Assembly (NCBI RefSeq): GCF_900890705.1
Contig: NZ_CAAHFH010000002.1
Coordinates: 2,489,458 to 2,553,457, forward strand
Origin: Pontiella sulfatireligans
Lineage (GTDB): Bacteria; Verrucomicrobiota; Kiritimatiellia; Kiritimatiellales; Pontiellaceae
Length of the DNA: 64,000 nt
Reading direction: 5' to 3'
This document shows, piece after piece, positions 11,667 through 20,551 of this stretch (position 1 is its first letter; every line of letters starts with the position of its first letter). A program made the position numbers and the translations under genes. The notes below the pieces were generated by a model. That model did no database searches and was not told the origin of the DNA. It was given only the letters and a program-made list of their open reading frames with translations.

Positions 11667-11867
11667 TCATGGCCATCGAATATTTTGTCGGTGGCATGGT
11701 TTCGAAAACCCCCAGTTTCGATGGCTCCGTGGTCTCGAACGGATATGCCGAGTGGCGGTATTGACTGCATCGAGGAATCTTTTGCCCAGCCCTTCCGACT
11801 GTGCTTCGTAATAGCGGGCCGCCGCCATTTCTTTAAGGGCTTCTGGGTTAAAGCGAATCGGGAACAT
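11667..11867 (-). pseudogene. ParE/RelE-type toxin, C-terminally disrupted
   Basis: The frame starting at the ATG at 11867 gives MFPIRFNPEALKEMAAARYY...SEGLGKRFLDAVNTATRHIRSRP, a clear ParE-like N-terminal half (family pattern: P-A-E-E-AA-YY--Q--GLG--F---V--A---I---P). After residue ~47 the expected continuation (R-x-x-x-x-x-FPY-x-x-x-Y) is absent, and the frame reads into unrelated residues until a stop at 11667. The start overlaps the end of the antitoxin frame by 20 bp, as in many such operons. It is judged inactive. Confidence 0.6.
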
Positions 11868-12000
11868 CAAGGCCTTCAATAAGCTTTTCTGCGACAAACG
11901 CCCGCATGGCTGGAGGCAGTTCCATAGCTCCGGATAATAATGTTCATGAGCGCAACATCCTGTTTTTCATCACTTGTATCAAACGGAAGGCATGTGGTGA
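11848..12000 (-). pseudogene. Addiction-module antitoxin remnant (frameshifted)
   Basis: The frame ending at the TAA at 11848-11850 encodes MELPPAMRAFVAEKLIEGLD followed by VPDSL. This resembles the short antitoxins of the 'putative addiction module component' family (LP-E-R-LAE-L--SLD). Just upstream, one frame over, the minus strand reads CLPFDTSDEKQDVALMNI, which joins it sensibly if one base is gained or lost near 11935-11940. A single frameshift therefore probably broke the gene. It lies directly upstream of, and overlapping, the ParE-like toxin. Confidence 0.5.
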
Positions 12001-12028
12001 AAACGCCGCAGGGAGCGGTTGCGCCTTT

Positions 12029-12445
12029 TTAGACAGACAGATGTTTTGAGGCTTCTTGGAGGGTCTTGCAGGTGAGCACGGGGATGTGGCTGTCGTAGTG
12101 GATGTGGGCCATCAGGGTGAGGCCAAAGTTGTTGAGCGGGTCGGGAATGATGCGGATGATTTTTGCGACGCCGTTCTCGTTGCACAAGTCCATCACGGCC
12201 CGGAAGTGCGCTTTGGCCGGGTGGGAAAATTCTTCCAGGGCGGTTAGGTCGCAAAGCACGCAAAATTTCGGCGCGAGTTCATCTACGCGGCGGCGGAGCT
12301 GGTTGAGCAGTTCTTCAGCCTGCGGTTCGTCGAAACATTCCGTCAGTGTGATGTGGACGCGGTTGGCGGCATGGTCTATTTCAAGGAGGTACGTGGTCCG
12401 TTCCTTTGTCGCGGTTAAGCTGCAACTCCCTGCGTTTTGATCAAT
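12029..12445 (-). CDS. STAS/SpoIIAA-like small protein, start unclear
   Basis: The minus-strand frame encodes about 120-139 residues: TTYLLEIDHAANRVHITLTECFDEPQAEELLNQLRRRVDELAPKFCVLCDLTAL...HIPVLTCKTLQEASKHL. The alternating beta/alpha pattern and the VLCDLT...F...A motif suggest a STAS/SpoIIAA-like fold. There is no ATG, GTG or TTG in frame ahead of the conserved part; the frame begins after a TGA inside the 3' end of the MATE gene. An ATT near 12445 or an ACG at 12394 (preceded by AAAGGA) are the only candidates, so the gene may have lost its start. It lies downstream of the MATE gene. Confidence 0.5.
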   Translation of the reverse strand: MDQNAGSCSLTATKERTTYLLEIDHAANRVHITLTECFDEPQAEELLNQLRRRVDELAPKFCVLCDLTALEEFSHPAKAHFRAVMDLCNENGVAKIIRIIPDPLNNFGLTLMAHIHYDSHIPVLTCKTLQEASKHLSV

Positions 12446-12447
12446 GT

Positions 12448-13794
12448 CTAATACGCGAATTCAGCATCGGGTTTTCTGAGCTGCGAGCGGGTGGCGAGAT
12501 AGGCCGCCCAGCCGGCGAATAGGTTGGCGAGGGCAAGGCCGGCCACGAGGCCGGTGAACCCGAAAAAGCGGCTGCCGAGCAGGCTGAACGGCATGATGAA
12601 CAAGAAGACGCGGCTGAGGCTGATGGCCACCACGGGGCGGGGGCGGCCGATCACGTTGAGCAGCTGGCTCATCCACGTGCAGATATGAACCCCGGCGTGG
12701 CCGAGCGCGGCGACGAGCAGGTAGATAGTGCTCATGCGCACCACTTCGGGGTTGTCGCTGAAGATGCTTGAGATGAGGTGGGCGAAAGGAAGCAGCAGCA
12801 AGAAGGTGGCTCCTGAATAGAGGAAGGCAAAGCGGGTGCTGAGGCGTCGCGTTTCCTGCACGCGGCCGTACGCCTTGGCTCCATAGTTGTGGCCGACAAA
12901 CGGGGTGATGGCGGTGGAGTAGGCCATCGCAATAATGAAGATAATCGATTCGATCCGCGTTCCCGTGGCCATCGCCGCGACCGCCTGCACGCCGCCGATG
13001 CCGGCTGCAAGCCGGATGTAGAAGCCTTGGGCCACCGGGTTGAGCGCCTGCGTCAGGGCGGCGGGTATGCCGAGGCGTATGATTTGGCTCCAGGAGTGCA
13101 GCAGTTCGCGGATGTGCGGCACCTGCCAGTTGATCAAATTCAGTTTGAAGTGCAGCAGCGCCAGCGAAGCCGTGGCACCCAGTCCGCGGGCAACGACGGT
13201 GGCGAGCGCCGCGCCGGCCATGCCCATAGCGGGGAAGGGCCCCCATCCAAAAATCAGAATGGGATCGAGTATGCAGTTAATGACGGCGCAGGTGCACATT
13301 ACGATGACCGGTCGAACCATGTCTCCAGCGGAGCGCAGGCAGCCGTCGGTGACCGGCGGCATGATGGCGAAGACGGCGCCGATGAACCAAATCTGCATGT
13401 ATTCGCGCACGAGCTCCAGCACGTGGCCGGAAGCGCCGAGCATTGTGAAGACCGGAGTGATGGTGAAGTAGCCCAGCACGCTGACCACTGCCGTGCCAAT
13501 GATCGTGAGAACCAGCCCGTCGGAGGTGGTCCGCCGGGCCAGCGTCCAGTCGCCCGCGCCGATGGCGCGGGTGATGATGGAGGCGGAGCCGGTGGAAAAG
13601 CCGATGGCCAGCGCCCCGATAATCATCACCACCGAAAACGTAAAGCCCATGGCCGCCAGTTCTTCGGTTCCGAGGCGCGACACGAAATAGGTGTCGGTCA
13701 GGTTAAAGACCATAATGGCGAACATGCCGCCGATGCCCGGCAGCGTCAGCCGGAACAGGTGCGCTTTAACGCTGCCTTTAAGAAGCTTGCTCAT
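12448..13794 (-). CDS. MATE family efflux transporter
   Basis: A protein of 448 residues with about 12 membrane segments. Its N-terminus is typical of multidrug and toxic compound extrusion proteins: GSVKAHLFRLTLPGIGGMFAIMVFNLTDTYFVSRLGTEELAAMGFTF. Characteristic segments include the GFSTGSASIITRAIGAGD stretch and the second-half PAALTQALNPVAQGFYIRLA. Family members export cationic drugs or metabolites in exchange for Na+ or H+. It lies 57 bp downstream of the RND efflux operon in the same orientation and may be co-transcribed with it. Confidence 0.93.
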   Translation of the reverse strand: MSKLLKGSVKAHLFRLTLPGIGGMFAIMVFNLTDTYFVSRLGTEELAAMGFTFSVVMIIGALAIGFSTGSASIITRAIGAGDWTLARRTTSDGLVLTIIGTAVVSVLGYFTITPVFTMLGASGHVLELVREYMQIWFIGAVFAIMPPVTDGCLRSAGDMVRPVIVMCTCAVINCILDPILIFGWGPFPAMGMAGAALATVVARGLGATASLALLHFKLNLINWQVPHIRELLHSWSQIIRLGIPAALTQALNPVAQGFYIRLAAGIGGVQAVAAMATGTRIESIIFIIAMAYSTAITPFVGHNYGAKAYGRVQETRRLSTRFAFLYSGATFLLLLPFAHLISSIFSDNPEVVRMSTIYLLVAALGHAGVHICTWMSQLLNVIGRPRPVVAISLSRVFLFIMPFSLLGSRFFGFTGLVAGLALANLFAGWAAYLATRSQLRKPDAEFAY

Positions 13795-13850
13795 GGTTGT
13801 TCGTGACGAATGAAGCGCCAGGCGAGATTTTTATCGTCACGCTTCACGGC

Positions 13851-16800
13851 TCAATCTGCACTCTCCCATTGATTCAACAGGCGGCGTTTCAGGCTGCCGC
13901 AGTCTTCGATGACCATGTAGAGGCAGGGAACCAGCAGTAGGGCGATGAAGGTGGCGAAGAGGATGCCGAAGCCGAGCGAGATCGCCATCGGGATCAGGAA
14001 CTTGGCCTGCCGCGAGGTTTCCAGCATCATCGGGGCAAGGCCTCCGAAGGTGGTCAGGGTGGTGAGCAGGATCGGGCGGAAGCGCTGGATGCCTGCCGAG
14101 ACGACGGCATCGTGCGCGTTGGCGTGGTCGGCACGCCGCTCGTTGGCAAAGCTGATCAACACCAGCGCATCGTTCACCACAACCCCCGAGAGCGCGAGCA
14201 TGCCGATGATTCCGATCATGGTCATGGAATAGCCGAGCAGCAGGTGGCCGATTACGGCGCCGATGATCCCGAACGGGATGGAGACCATCACGATGAGCGG
14301 CTGGGAATAGCTGCGGAACGGGATGGCCAGCAGGGCGTAGATGCAGAGCAGTACGAGCGGGATTGTGACCTTCATGCTGCCAAAGCTTTCGCGCTGGTCG
14401 GCGGTGCGGCCTTCATAGCTGTAATCCAGCCCCGGGAACTGGCTGGCTAGTTGGGGGAAATAGTCTTGGTCGAGCTTGGTCATCACTTCGCCAGCCTTGG
14501 TTTTGGGCCGGACGTCGGCCACGACGGTGAGGGTGCGCATTCCGTTGCGGCGGTTGATGGTGGTGTAGGACTTGCCGACGTTGATATCGACCACGTCGGA
14601 GAGCATCACTTCGCCACCGTCGGGCGTGTGCAGGACAAAGTTCTCGAAGTGGTACATTTTAGTGCGTTCTTCCTTGGGCAGGCGCACCTTGACCTTCACC
14701 TCGTTGCGGCCGCGTTGCTGGCGCAGCACCTCGGTGCCCTCGAAGGCGGCGCGGATCTGGCGGCCCACATCGCTGGCGGAGAGGCCGAGGCTGATGGCTT
14801 CGGGCTTCATGGTAAAGTCGAACTGGGTCTTGCCTTCTTGTACGCCGTCATCGACGTCCTGCACCAGCGGATAGTTTTCAAGTTCGGCGGCGAGGGCCTG
14901 CGCAGCGCTTTCGAGGGTGTGGATGTTCTGGTGGCGCAGCTCGACCTCGAGCGCGGGGCCGCGGCCGGGGCCGCCTTCGTCGGAGGCGTAGCGGACGAAG
15001 CGGACGCCCGGAAGCTGCCCGACCTTCTGGCGCCAAGCCTGGACGAACGCTTCGGTTCCCATGATTTTGTCGCGGACTTCGGGGTCGGCAAGATAGACGC
15101 GCACCCGGCAGGTGTGCGCGCCGCTGCGCCCGACGTTGGAAAAGATGCCTTCAACCAGCTCCGGGTGCCCGGTATCGGCCAGCACTTCCTGTGCGCCTTT
15201 GACCAGTTTGTCGGCCACGGCTTCCGTCTTTTCCACGGGCGAGCCGAACGGCAGGGTGGCCGAGGCGACCGCATAGTCCGATTCCACCGTGGTGAACATG
15301 GAGAAGCCCATGCGTCCGCTGGCCCAATAGCCGCCAACGAGCAGCAGAATAGCCATGGCCGCACTGATGACGACATAGCGATGGGAAAGGCAGAAGTCGA
15401 GGAACGGGCCATATTTGGTGCGGATCCATTCGCGGAAAGCGTGGCTGAACTTTTGCTGGAAGCGGTGCAGTACACCGAACAAGCCGGTCGGTTCTTTTTT
15501 TCGGACGTGGCTGAGGTGGGCCGGCAGGATATAGAGGCTTTCAAGCCACGAGATGAGGAACACCGAAATCACGACGATGGGCAGCATGCCCATGATCCGG
15601 CCCATGGTACCCGGCATGACCATCAGAGGAACGAAGGCGACAATGTTGGTGAGAATACTGAAGCCGACCGGGGAGCAGACCTGGCGTGCGCCCAGAATCG
15701 AGGCCTTGCTGCCTTCCATTCCATCTTGCAGATTGTGGTAGACGTTTTCGCCCACCACGATGGCGTCGTCGACCACGATACCCAGCGAGATGATGAAGGC
15801 AAACATGGTGATCATGTTGATGGAGAGCCCCGTCATGGGCATGATCAGCATGGCGCCGAGGAAGGAGATCGGGATGCCCATGGCCACCCATAAGGCCAGG
15901 CGCATCTCGAGAAACAGGCCCAGTACGAACAGCACGAGCAGCAACCCCAGCCCGCCGTTGCGCAGGAGCAGGTTGGCACGTTGGAAAAAGATTTCGGTGC
16001 GGTCGGATAGGATGTCGATTCCGATGCCCTCGGGCAGCTGCTCCTTGATCTGCGGAAGCAGCTCGTTGACGGATTCGGAGACTTGGGTCGGGGTCTGGTC
16101 GCCGACGCGGTAGATCTCCAGCATGATGGAGGGCTTGCCGTTGTAGTTTGCAAACTGGTCGGAGTCTTCGAAGTCGTCCACAACGGTTCCGATGTCGCCA
16201 AGTTTAAGGGTGGTTCCATCTTCCGTAGCGAGTACGGGCGTCTGGGCGAACTCAGGTCCATAGTTCCGCCGTTCCTGCATGCGCAGCAGGGTTTCTCCGC
16301 TATCGGTCTTGATGCCCCCGCCGGAGATCTCGCGCGACTGGGTGTTGATGGTGGACGCCAGCGACTGGTGGGTCAGGCCGTATTTACGGAGTTCTTCCTG
16401 CGGGATTTCGATGCTGACTTCCAAGTTGCGGGTTCCTGAGAGCTCCACCTGAGTGATGTTCTCGCTTTGCAACAGGCGGTCGCGCACCTGTTCGGCAAGG
16501 TTGCGCAGGGTCATGTCGGAGACGTCGCCATACAAGACGAGCGTCATGGCTTCGCGAAGACGGGCGGCGAGCGAAACCACGGGTCGTTCAGCGCCGTCGG
16601 GGAAAGTGGTAACCCGGTCGATTTCGCTCTTGATGTCCTGGTAGACCTTGATGCGATCGACGCCTTCGAGCAGCTCGGCAGAGACCGTCGCCGAACCTTC
16701 ATTGGCAACAGAAGTGACCTCGAAAACGCCCTCGATGCCGCGTACGGCCTCTTCGGCAACAAGGCAGACGCTCTGTTCCATCTCTTCGGGCGTACCGCCG

Positions 16801-16979
16801 GGATAGGAAACGCGGACGGTGACCACGTCGGCACTGATGTCGGGGAAGACCTCTTGCTTGATCCCTTTGAAGGAGGCGAAGCCGCCGACCAGGCAGAGCA
16901 ACATCAGCAGGTTGGCCGCAACCGGGTTCTTGACCATCCATGCGATGGGGCCCTTGAATTTATCCAAAACGTTGTTCAT
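13851..16979 (-). CDS. RND efflux pump, inner-membrane permease subunit
   Basis: A protein of about 1042 residues, the normal length for an AcrB/HAE1-type permease driving drug export with the proton gradient. It has the N-terminal KNPVAANLLMLLCLVGGFASFKGIKQEVFPDI, the PGGTPEEMEQSV porter motif, and two repeated halves of one membrane segment, a periplasmic loop and five membrane segments. The motif GIVVDDAIVVGENV carries the conserved TM4 aspartate pair. I start at the ATG at 16979; TTG 16991 is in frame. It is the last gene of a tetR-OMP-adaptor-permease operon, 59 bp after the adaptor. Confidence 0.93.
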   Translation of the reverse strand: MNNVLDKFKGPIAWMVKNPVAANLLMLLCLVGGFASFKGIKQEVFPDISADVVTVRVSYPGGTPEEMEQSVCLVAEEAVRGIEGVFEVTSVANEGSATVSAELLEGVDRIKVYQDIKSEIDRVTTFPDGAERPVVSLAARLREAMTLVLYGDVSDMTLRNLAEQVRDRLLQSENITQVELSGTRNLEVSIEIPQEELRKYGLTHQSLASTINTQSREISGGGIKTDSGETLLRMQERRNYGPEFAQTPVLATEDGTTLKLGDIGTVVDDFEDSDQFANYNGKPSIMLEIYRVGDQTPTQVSESVNELLPQIKEQLPEGIGIDILSDRTEIFFQRANLLLRNGGLGLLLVLFVLGLFLEMRLALWVAMGIPISFLGAMLIMPMTGLSINMITMFAFIISLGIVVDDAIVVGENVYHNLQDGMEGSKASILGARQVCSPVGFSILTNIVAFVPLMVMPGTMGRIMGMLPIVVISVFLISWLESLYILPAHLSHVRKKEPTGLFGVLHRFQQKFSHAFREWIRTKYGPFLDFCLSHRYVVISAAMAILLLVGGYWASGRMGFSMFTTVESDYAVASATLPFGSPVEKTEAVADKLVKGAQEVLADTGHPELVEGIFSNVGRSGAHTCRVRVYLADPEVRDKIMGTEAFVQAWRQKVGQLPGVRFVRYASDEGGPGRGPALEVELRHQNIHTLESAAQALAAELENYPLVQDVDDGVQEGKTQFDFTMKPEAISLGLSASDVGRQIRAAFEGTEVLRQQRGRNEVKVKVRLPKEERTKMYHFENFVLHTPDGGEVMLSDVVDINVGKSYTTINRRNGMRTLTVVADVRPKTKAGEVMTKLDQDYFPQLASQFPGLDYSYEGRTADQRESFGSMKVTIPLVLLCIYALLAIPFRSYSQPLIVMVSIPFGIIGAVIGHLLLGYSMTMIGIIGMLALSGVVVNDALVLISFANERRADHANAHDAVVSAGIQRFRPILLTTLTTFGGLAPMMLETSRQAKFLIPMAISLGFGILFATFIALLLVPCLYMVIEDCGSLKRRLLNQWESAD

Positions 16980-17038
16980 GGAATTCACCAATTAATTGAA
17001 ATGAAGAATTAAGATTTCAGAATGAAGAATGGTGGAAC

Positions 17039-18310
17039 TCATTCGCCGTTGGGTTTTTGTTTTTTCTGTTGTTGCTGGCCGTCGGGTTTTTCTGTTCCGG
17101 GCTTGCCCTGGCCTGCGCCTTTGCCCCTGCCTGCGCCTTCGCCCATGCCTGGTTTCATTTGCGGTGCGGGTTCGCCGACGCGGCGCAGCTCCATGCCTTC
17201 GACCGCGGCGGGCAGGTCGGAGATGACGGCTTCAAACTGGGAGGGGCCTTCGACGCGGACGAGGATATCGTCGGCATAGCCCTGCAGTACGGTGGCGGGA
17301 AGGATGCGCAGCTTGTTTTCGCCATCGATCGTCCAGACCACATTGCCGTCGCGAAGGTATATGCGTGGAAGCAGCAGGGCATCCTTGATGGTTTCGCCCT
17401 CGATCCGGACACGGACATATTCATTGATCAGCATCGGACGGCCTTCTCCTGAGTAGGGATGGTCAGTGGTTAAGAGCATGCGGGCCATGCGCCCTTTCTC
17501 CGTGAGGCTGGGCAGCAACCTGTAGGTTTGCGCGGTGCGAGTGGTGCCGTCGGAAAGGGTGAGGGTCGCCGCATAGGGTTGGTTGCCAATCTTCGGCAAT
17601 GGTTCGAGCGAGCTGAGCGGGATGGAGGCGTGCACGAAATAACGGTCGGTCGCAGCCAGTTCGACCAGCACCTTGGAAGACTGCGCATAATCGCCGATAT
17701 CGGCGGTTTCGGAAACTACAACGGCATCGAACGGGGCGCGGATTTTTGTCCGCTCGAGATTCAGTTTTGCGGATTCCACCGCAAGCTCGGCGCTCTTGAC
17801 GTTGGCCTCGGCCGATCTGAGCTGCGGCTCGCGCAGCATCAGGTCGCGGTAGGCGCCTTCCTGTTCGTCGCCCATCAATTGCATTTCATGGCGGACGACA
17901 TCCTGCTGGCCTTCTTCGATGCGATAGTTGCTCTGTGCGGTCAGCAGGTTGGCTTCGGTCTTGGCAAGCGCCAGTTCATAGTCGACCGATTCGATTTCAA
18001 CCAGCACATCGCCCTTTTTCACCAGTCCGCCTTCCACCAAGCCAGGGGCAACCGCCACGATGCGGCCGTTTACTTCCGGCTGGAGGGCCGCGTCTTTGTC
18101 GGCCATAACGGTGCCGAGGCATTCGATGGCGCGGATGTGATCGGCGCCTTTCATCTTGAGGGTTTCAACCACGGGAACCATGGATGACATTCCCCGGCTG
18201 CGCTGGGCCGCGGGTTTGTTCTTCATGAAATAACGGGCGGCCAGGAAGCCTCCCAGAATAAAGGCGATGCCGATGACTATGGATACGGTACGGCGGGTGG
18301 CGTTGTTCAT
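17039..18310 (-). CDS. RND efflux pump, periplasmic adaptor subunit
   Basis: A protein of 423 residues in the membrane fusion (HlyD/AcrA-like) family. It has an N-terminal membrane anchor (VSIVIGIAFILGGFLAARYF), a split lipoyl/barrel-sandwich part (DAALQPEVNGRIVAVAPGLVEGGLVKKGDVLVEIES ... APFDAVVVSETADIGDYA), an alpha-hairpin between them (about residues 115-175) and beta-barrel domains after. The C-terminal ~45 residues are Lys/Gln/Gly/Pro-rich and low-complexity. Its start overlaps the stop of the outer-membrane gene by ATGA, indicating coupled translation. Confidence 0.92.
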   Translation of the reverse strand: MNNATRRTVSIVIGIAFILGGFLAARYFMKNKPAAQRSRGMSSMVPVVETLKMKGADHIRAIECLGTVMADKDAALQPEVNGRIVAVAPGLVEGGLVKKGDVLVEIESVDYELALAKTEANLLTAQSNYRIEEGQQDVVRHEMQLMGDEQEGAYRDLMLREPQLRSAEANVKSAELAVESAKLNLERTKIRAPFDAVVVSETADIGDYAQSSKVLVELAATDRYFVHASIPLSSLEPLPKIGNQPYAATLTLSDGTTRTAQTYRLLPSLTEKGRMARMLLTTDHPYSGEGRPMLINEYVRVRIEGETIKDALLLPRIYLRDGNVVWTIDGENKLRILPATVLQGYADDILVRVEGPSQFEAVISDLPAAVEGMELRRVGEPAPQMKPGMGEGAGRGKGAGQGKPGTEKPDGQQQQKKQKPNGE

Positions 18311-19719
18311 TGTTTTTCCTCCAGCATGAATGTCCAGTCGCCCCCGAGGGAGCGGTAAAGTTGAATCCGGTTGCCGAGCAGGTCGGCTTTGGCTTGCACA
18401 TGGGTGATTTCAAGGTTTTCGCGCGAGACAATGGCGGTGAGGGTGTCGAGGAAAGGCAGGATGCCGCGTTGGTAGCGGCGGATCGATTCGGCCTCGCTGT
18501 TCTTCGCGGCCTGGTACTGTTTGGCGATGGCCTCGACATATTCGGACTGGTGCCGTTCGTTACTCAGCGCATCCTCGGTTTCCTGGATGGCCTCCAGCAC
18601 GGCCAGACGGTAGGCGGCGATGCGCTCGCGCGAGACTGCCATGGTGCGGTCGACCTCGGCCTTGCGCGCTCCGCCGTCGAGCAGCGGCGCAATCAGGCTG
18701 GCGGCCAGGTTGGAGATCCAGTCGTCGAACAGGTCGTCGATTTTTTCTTCGGAGGTGTAGATCGAGCCGCTCAGCGAGAGGGTGGGTAGGCGCGCGGCGC
18801 GTGCGGCGCCTACATTCCAATCCGCCGATTCCAGATCGAGGCGGGCCGCCTGGATATCGGGACGGTTTTCGAGAAGGTTGACAGGAAGCCCGGCCGCTGG
18901 TTGGGGGGGGAGGGAGGGCAGCGGTTCTGGGTCCAGTCGAAGATCGGTTCCGGGAGTTTTCCCGATAAGGACGGCAATGGCGTTTTCGGTTTCCTCGATC
19001 CGGGCGCGGACGGGCGGGATGCGCGCTTCGGAGGCGGCGACAAGTTGGCGCTGCTGGAGGACGGCGAGAGAGGTGGACTGTCCGGATTGGTAGCGCCGCT
19101 TGATGGCGGCAAGTTTGTTGCTGTTGGATTCGAGCTGGCTTTCGTAGATGCGCAACGCTTCGGTTTGAGCTTGCCAAGAGAAGTAGGAGGTTGTCAGCGA
19201 GGCGGAGAGGGTCATCCCCGCTGTTTGCAGGTCGAACTTCGTGGCGTCGTACGTCGCGAGCGAGGCGCGCTCGGTGGACTTCAGCCGCCCCCACAGATCG
19301 ACTTCGTAGCTGGCATAGAGCCCGAGCGTGAAGTCGGGGTCGGTTCTGCTGTTGCCCGAGTTGTTGAAGTTGGATTGGTAGCGCGACGATGCCGAGCCTT
19401 TGCCGTCGAGCTGCACCTTTTGGGCTGCACCGCTCTTGCGGGCGGTGGCCTCGGCCTGTTCGAGGCGGGCGTAGGCCTGCTCCAAAGTCAGGTTGCCTGT
19501 GAAGGCCTCGTCCATCAGGCGGTCGAGCCGGGGCGAGCCGAAGGCCTTCCACCACTCGGTCTGCAACTGGGCTGTTCCGGAGGCATTGTTGAAATGTTCG
19601 GGCGTCTGTTCTTTCAGCAAATCCGCTTCCCGCTCGGGTTCGAGCGTCATGCAGGAGCTCAGCCCCAGCGTGGTGGACCCTAGGACGAGCCCATAAACCA
19701 GGACTTTATGGATAGTCAT
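18307..19719 (-). CDS. RND efflux pump, outer-membrane lipoprotein channel (NodT/TolC-like)
   Basis: A protein of 470 residues with a lipoprotein signal (LGLSSC, lipid-modified Cys at about 23). Two outer-membrane-efflux repeats follow: FGSPRLDRLMDEAFTGNLTLEQAYARLEQAEA in the first half, and LLENRPDIQAARLDLESADWNVGAARAARLPTLSLSG opening the second. It forms the exit duct of the tripartite pump with the adaptor and permease encoded downstream. It overlaps tetR upstream and the adaptor gene downstream by 4 bp each. Confidence 0.92.
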   Translation of the reverse strand: MTIHKVLVYGLVLGSTTLGLSSCMTLEPEREADLLKEQTPEHFNNASGTAQLQTEWWKAFGSPRLDRLMDEAFTGNLTLEQAYARLEQAEATARKSGAAQKVQLDGKGSASSRYQSNFNNSGNSRTDPDFTLGLYASYEVDLWGRLKSTERASLATYDATKFDLQTAGMTLSASLTTSYFSWQAQTEALRIYESQLESNSNKLAAIKRRYQSGQSTSLAVLQQRQLVAASEARIPPVRARIEETENAIAVLIGKTPGTDLRLDPEPLPSLPPQPAAGLPVNLLENRPDIQAARLDLESADWNVGAARAARLPTLSLSGSIYTSEEKIDDLFDDWISNLAASLIAPLLDGGARKAEVDRTMAVSRERIAAYRLAVLEAIQETEDALSNERHQSEYVEAIAKQYQAAKNSEAESIRRYQRGILPFLDTLTAIVSRENLEITHVQAKADLLGNRIQLYRSLGGDWTFMLEEKQ

Positions 19720-20384
19720 GATAAATTTCCTGTGTTGTGGATTAAATCGCGGGTGGCCAGCAGTCCGCCGATCGCAAATGCTTCAACCTGGCGAGCCAGT
19801 TCGGCCGGGTTTTCGGTCGAGGGGAGGCGGTGCCTGCACTGGCAGTTGGTTTTGTTCTTCTGGTGTCCGACGTTGAGGAAAATATGCAGGCTCATGAAGT
19901 TGAGGTGGGCGAGTTTGAGCTGGTTTTCTGATATTCCCGGACCGATCAAAAGCCGGATCGCCTTGCTCACTCGCTGATGACTGGGCTGAAGGTACTTTTC
20001 GAACAGGCTTTCATGCATCTCGGTCGGCTCACCCATTTCGCGGTGCAGCAGCTGGGGCAGACGGTGATGGATGTCCGTATCGAAAATTTGTTCTACGCGG
20101 GAGCGGATGAAGTGTCGCAGCCACGCCTCCGGATCCGTTTCAATCAGGTCGGTCGGAAGCGGGTACTTGGCCGCCGATTGCTCGAATAAATATTCCCAAA
20201 CCTGGCAATAGAGGTTCGATTTGTCGCCGAAGTGGTAGTTGACCGCCGCAATGTTTGCACCCGCCGCGTCGCAGATTTCGGCCACGGTGGTGTCGCGGTA
20301 GCCTTTTTCGGCGAAAATGACACTCGCCGCCTGAATCAGCCGTTCTTTGGTGGTCAGGTTTTTATCCATGTTTAAAACATCCAT
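19716..20384 (-). CDS. TetR/AcrR family regulator of the RND operon
   Basis: A protein of 222 residues with an N-terminal TetR helix-turn-helix (TTKERLIQAASVIFAEKGYRDTTVAEICDAAGANIAAVNYHFGDKSNLY, residues about 11-58). The C-terminal ligand domain resembles the CerR/DUF1956 type (WLRHFIRSRVEQIF...LLHREMGEPTEMHESLFEKYLQP). It is the first gene of the efflux operon and overlaps the next gene by 4 bp, so it very likely represses its own operon in the absence of an inducer. A strong promoter and palindromic sites lie directly upstream. A second in-frame ATG at 20369 is an alternative start. Confidence 0.9.
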   Translation of the reverse strand: MDVLNMDKNLTTKERLIQAASVIFAEKGYRDTTVAEICDAAGANIAAVNYHFGDKSNLYCQVWEYLFEQSAAKYPLPTDLIETDPEAWLRHFIRSRVEQIFDTDIHHRLPQLLHREMGEPTEMHESLFEKYLQPSHQRVSKAIRLLIGPGISENQLKLAHLNFMSLHIFLNVGHQKNKTNCQCRHRLPSTENPAELARQVEAFAIGGLLATRDLIHNTGNLS

Positions 20385-20401
20385 TTGAATCGAGGGTATG
20401 A

Positions 20402-20430
20402 AACGTAGGGGGCTCTGGATTTATTGTCAA
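20402..20430 (-). promoter_or_regulatory. Sigma-70-type promoter of the tetR-RND operon
   Basis: On the minus strand TTGACA (20425-20430) is followed after exactly 17 bp by TACGTT (20402-20407). The start codon of tetR at 20384 lies shortly downstream, giving a very short leader. The -35 box overlaps the small palindrome at 20427-20439. Confidence 0.75.
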
Positions 20431-20439
20431 ATGATTTGA
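20427..20439. promoter_or_regulatory. Operator-like palindrome overlapping the -35 box
   Basis: TCAAATGATTTGA is a perfect 13-base palindrome around a central G, with the same TCAAAT half-site as the larger palindrome at 20446-20467. It covers part of the -35 element of the tetR promoter, so a bound repressor would block RNA polymerase. Confidence 0.6.
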
Positions 20440-20445
20440 AGAAAT

Positions 20446-20467
20446 ATTTCAAATGGCCATTTGAAAT
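20446..20467. promoter_or_regulatory. 22-bp perfect palindrome, probable TetR operator
   Basis: The half-site ATTTCAAATGG is followed at once by its exact reverse complement, giving a 22-bp palindrome of the size TetR dimers bind. It lies between the divergent tetR operon and ruvC. A further half-site (CCATTTGAAT, 20381-20390) overlaps the tetR start codon. Confidence 0.7.
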
Positions 20468-20551
20468 GGGTTCGGGACAGGTTATGTGTCCAAAGAAGAT
20501 TAGTTGATTTGCAGGCTTTCATGCCTGTGGTGGGCGTGGCAGGTTGTTTGC

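Noticed and set aside
14451..15893. A 480-codon frame antisense to the RND permease
   Set aside because: It is the mirror of a clear 1042-residue transporter; composition is His/Asp/Gly-rich as expected from antisense of GC-rich codons, and there is no RBS.
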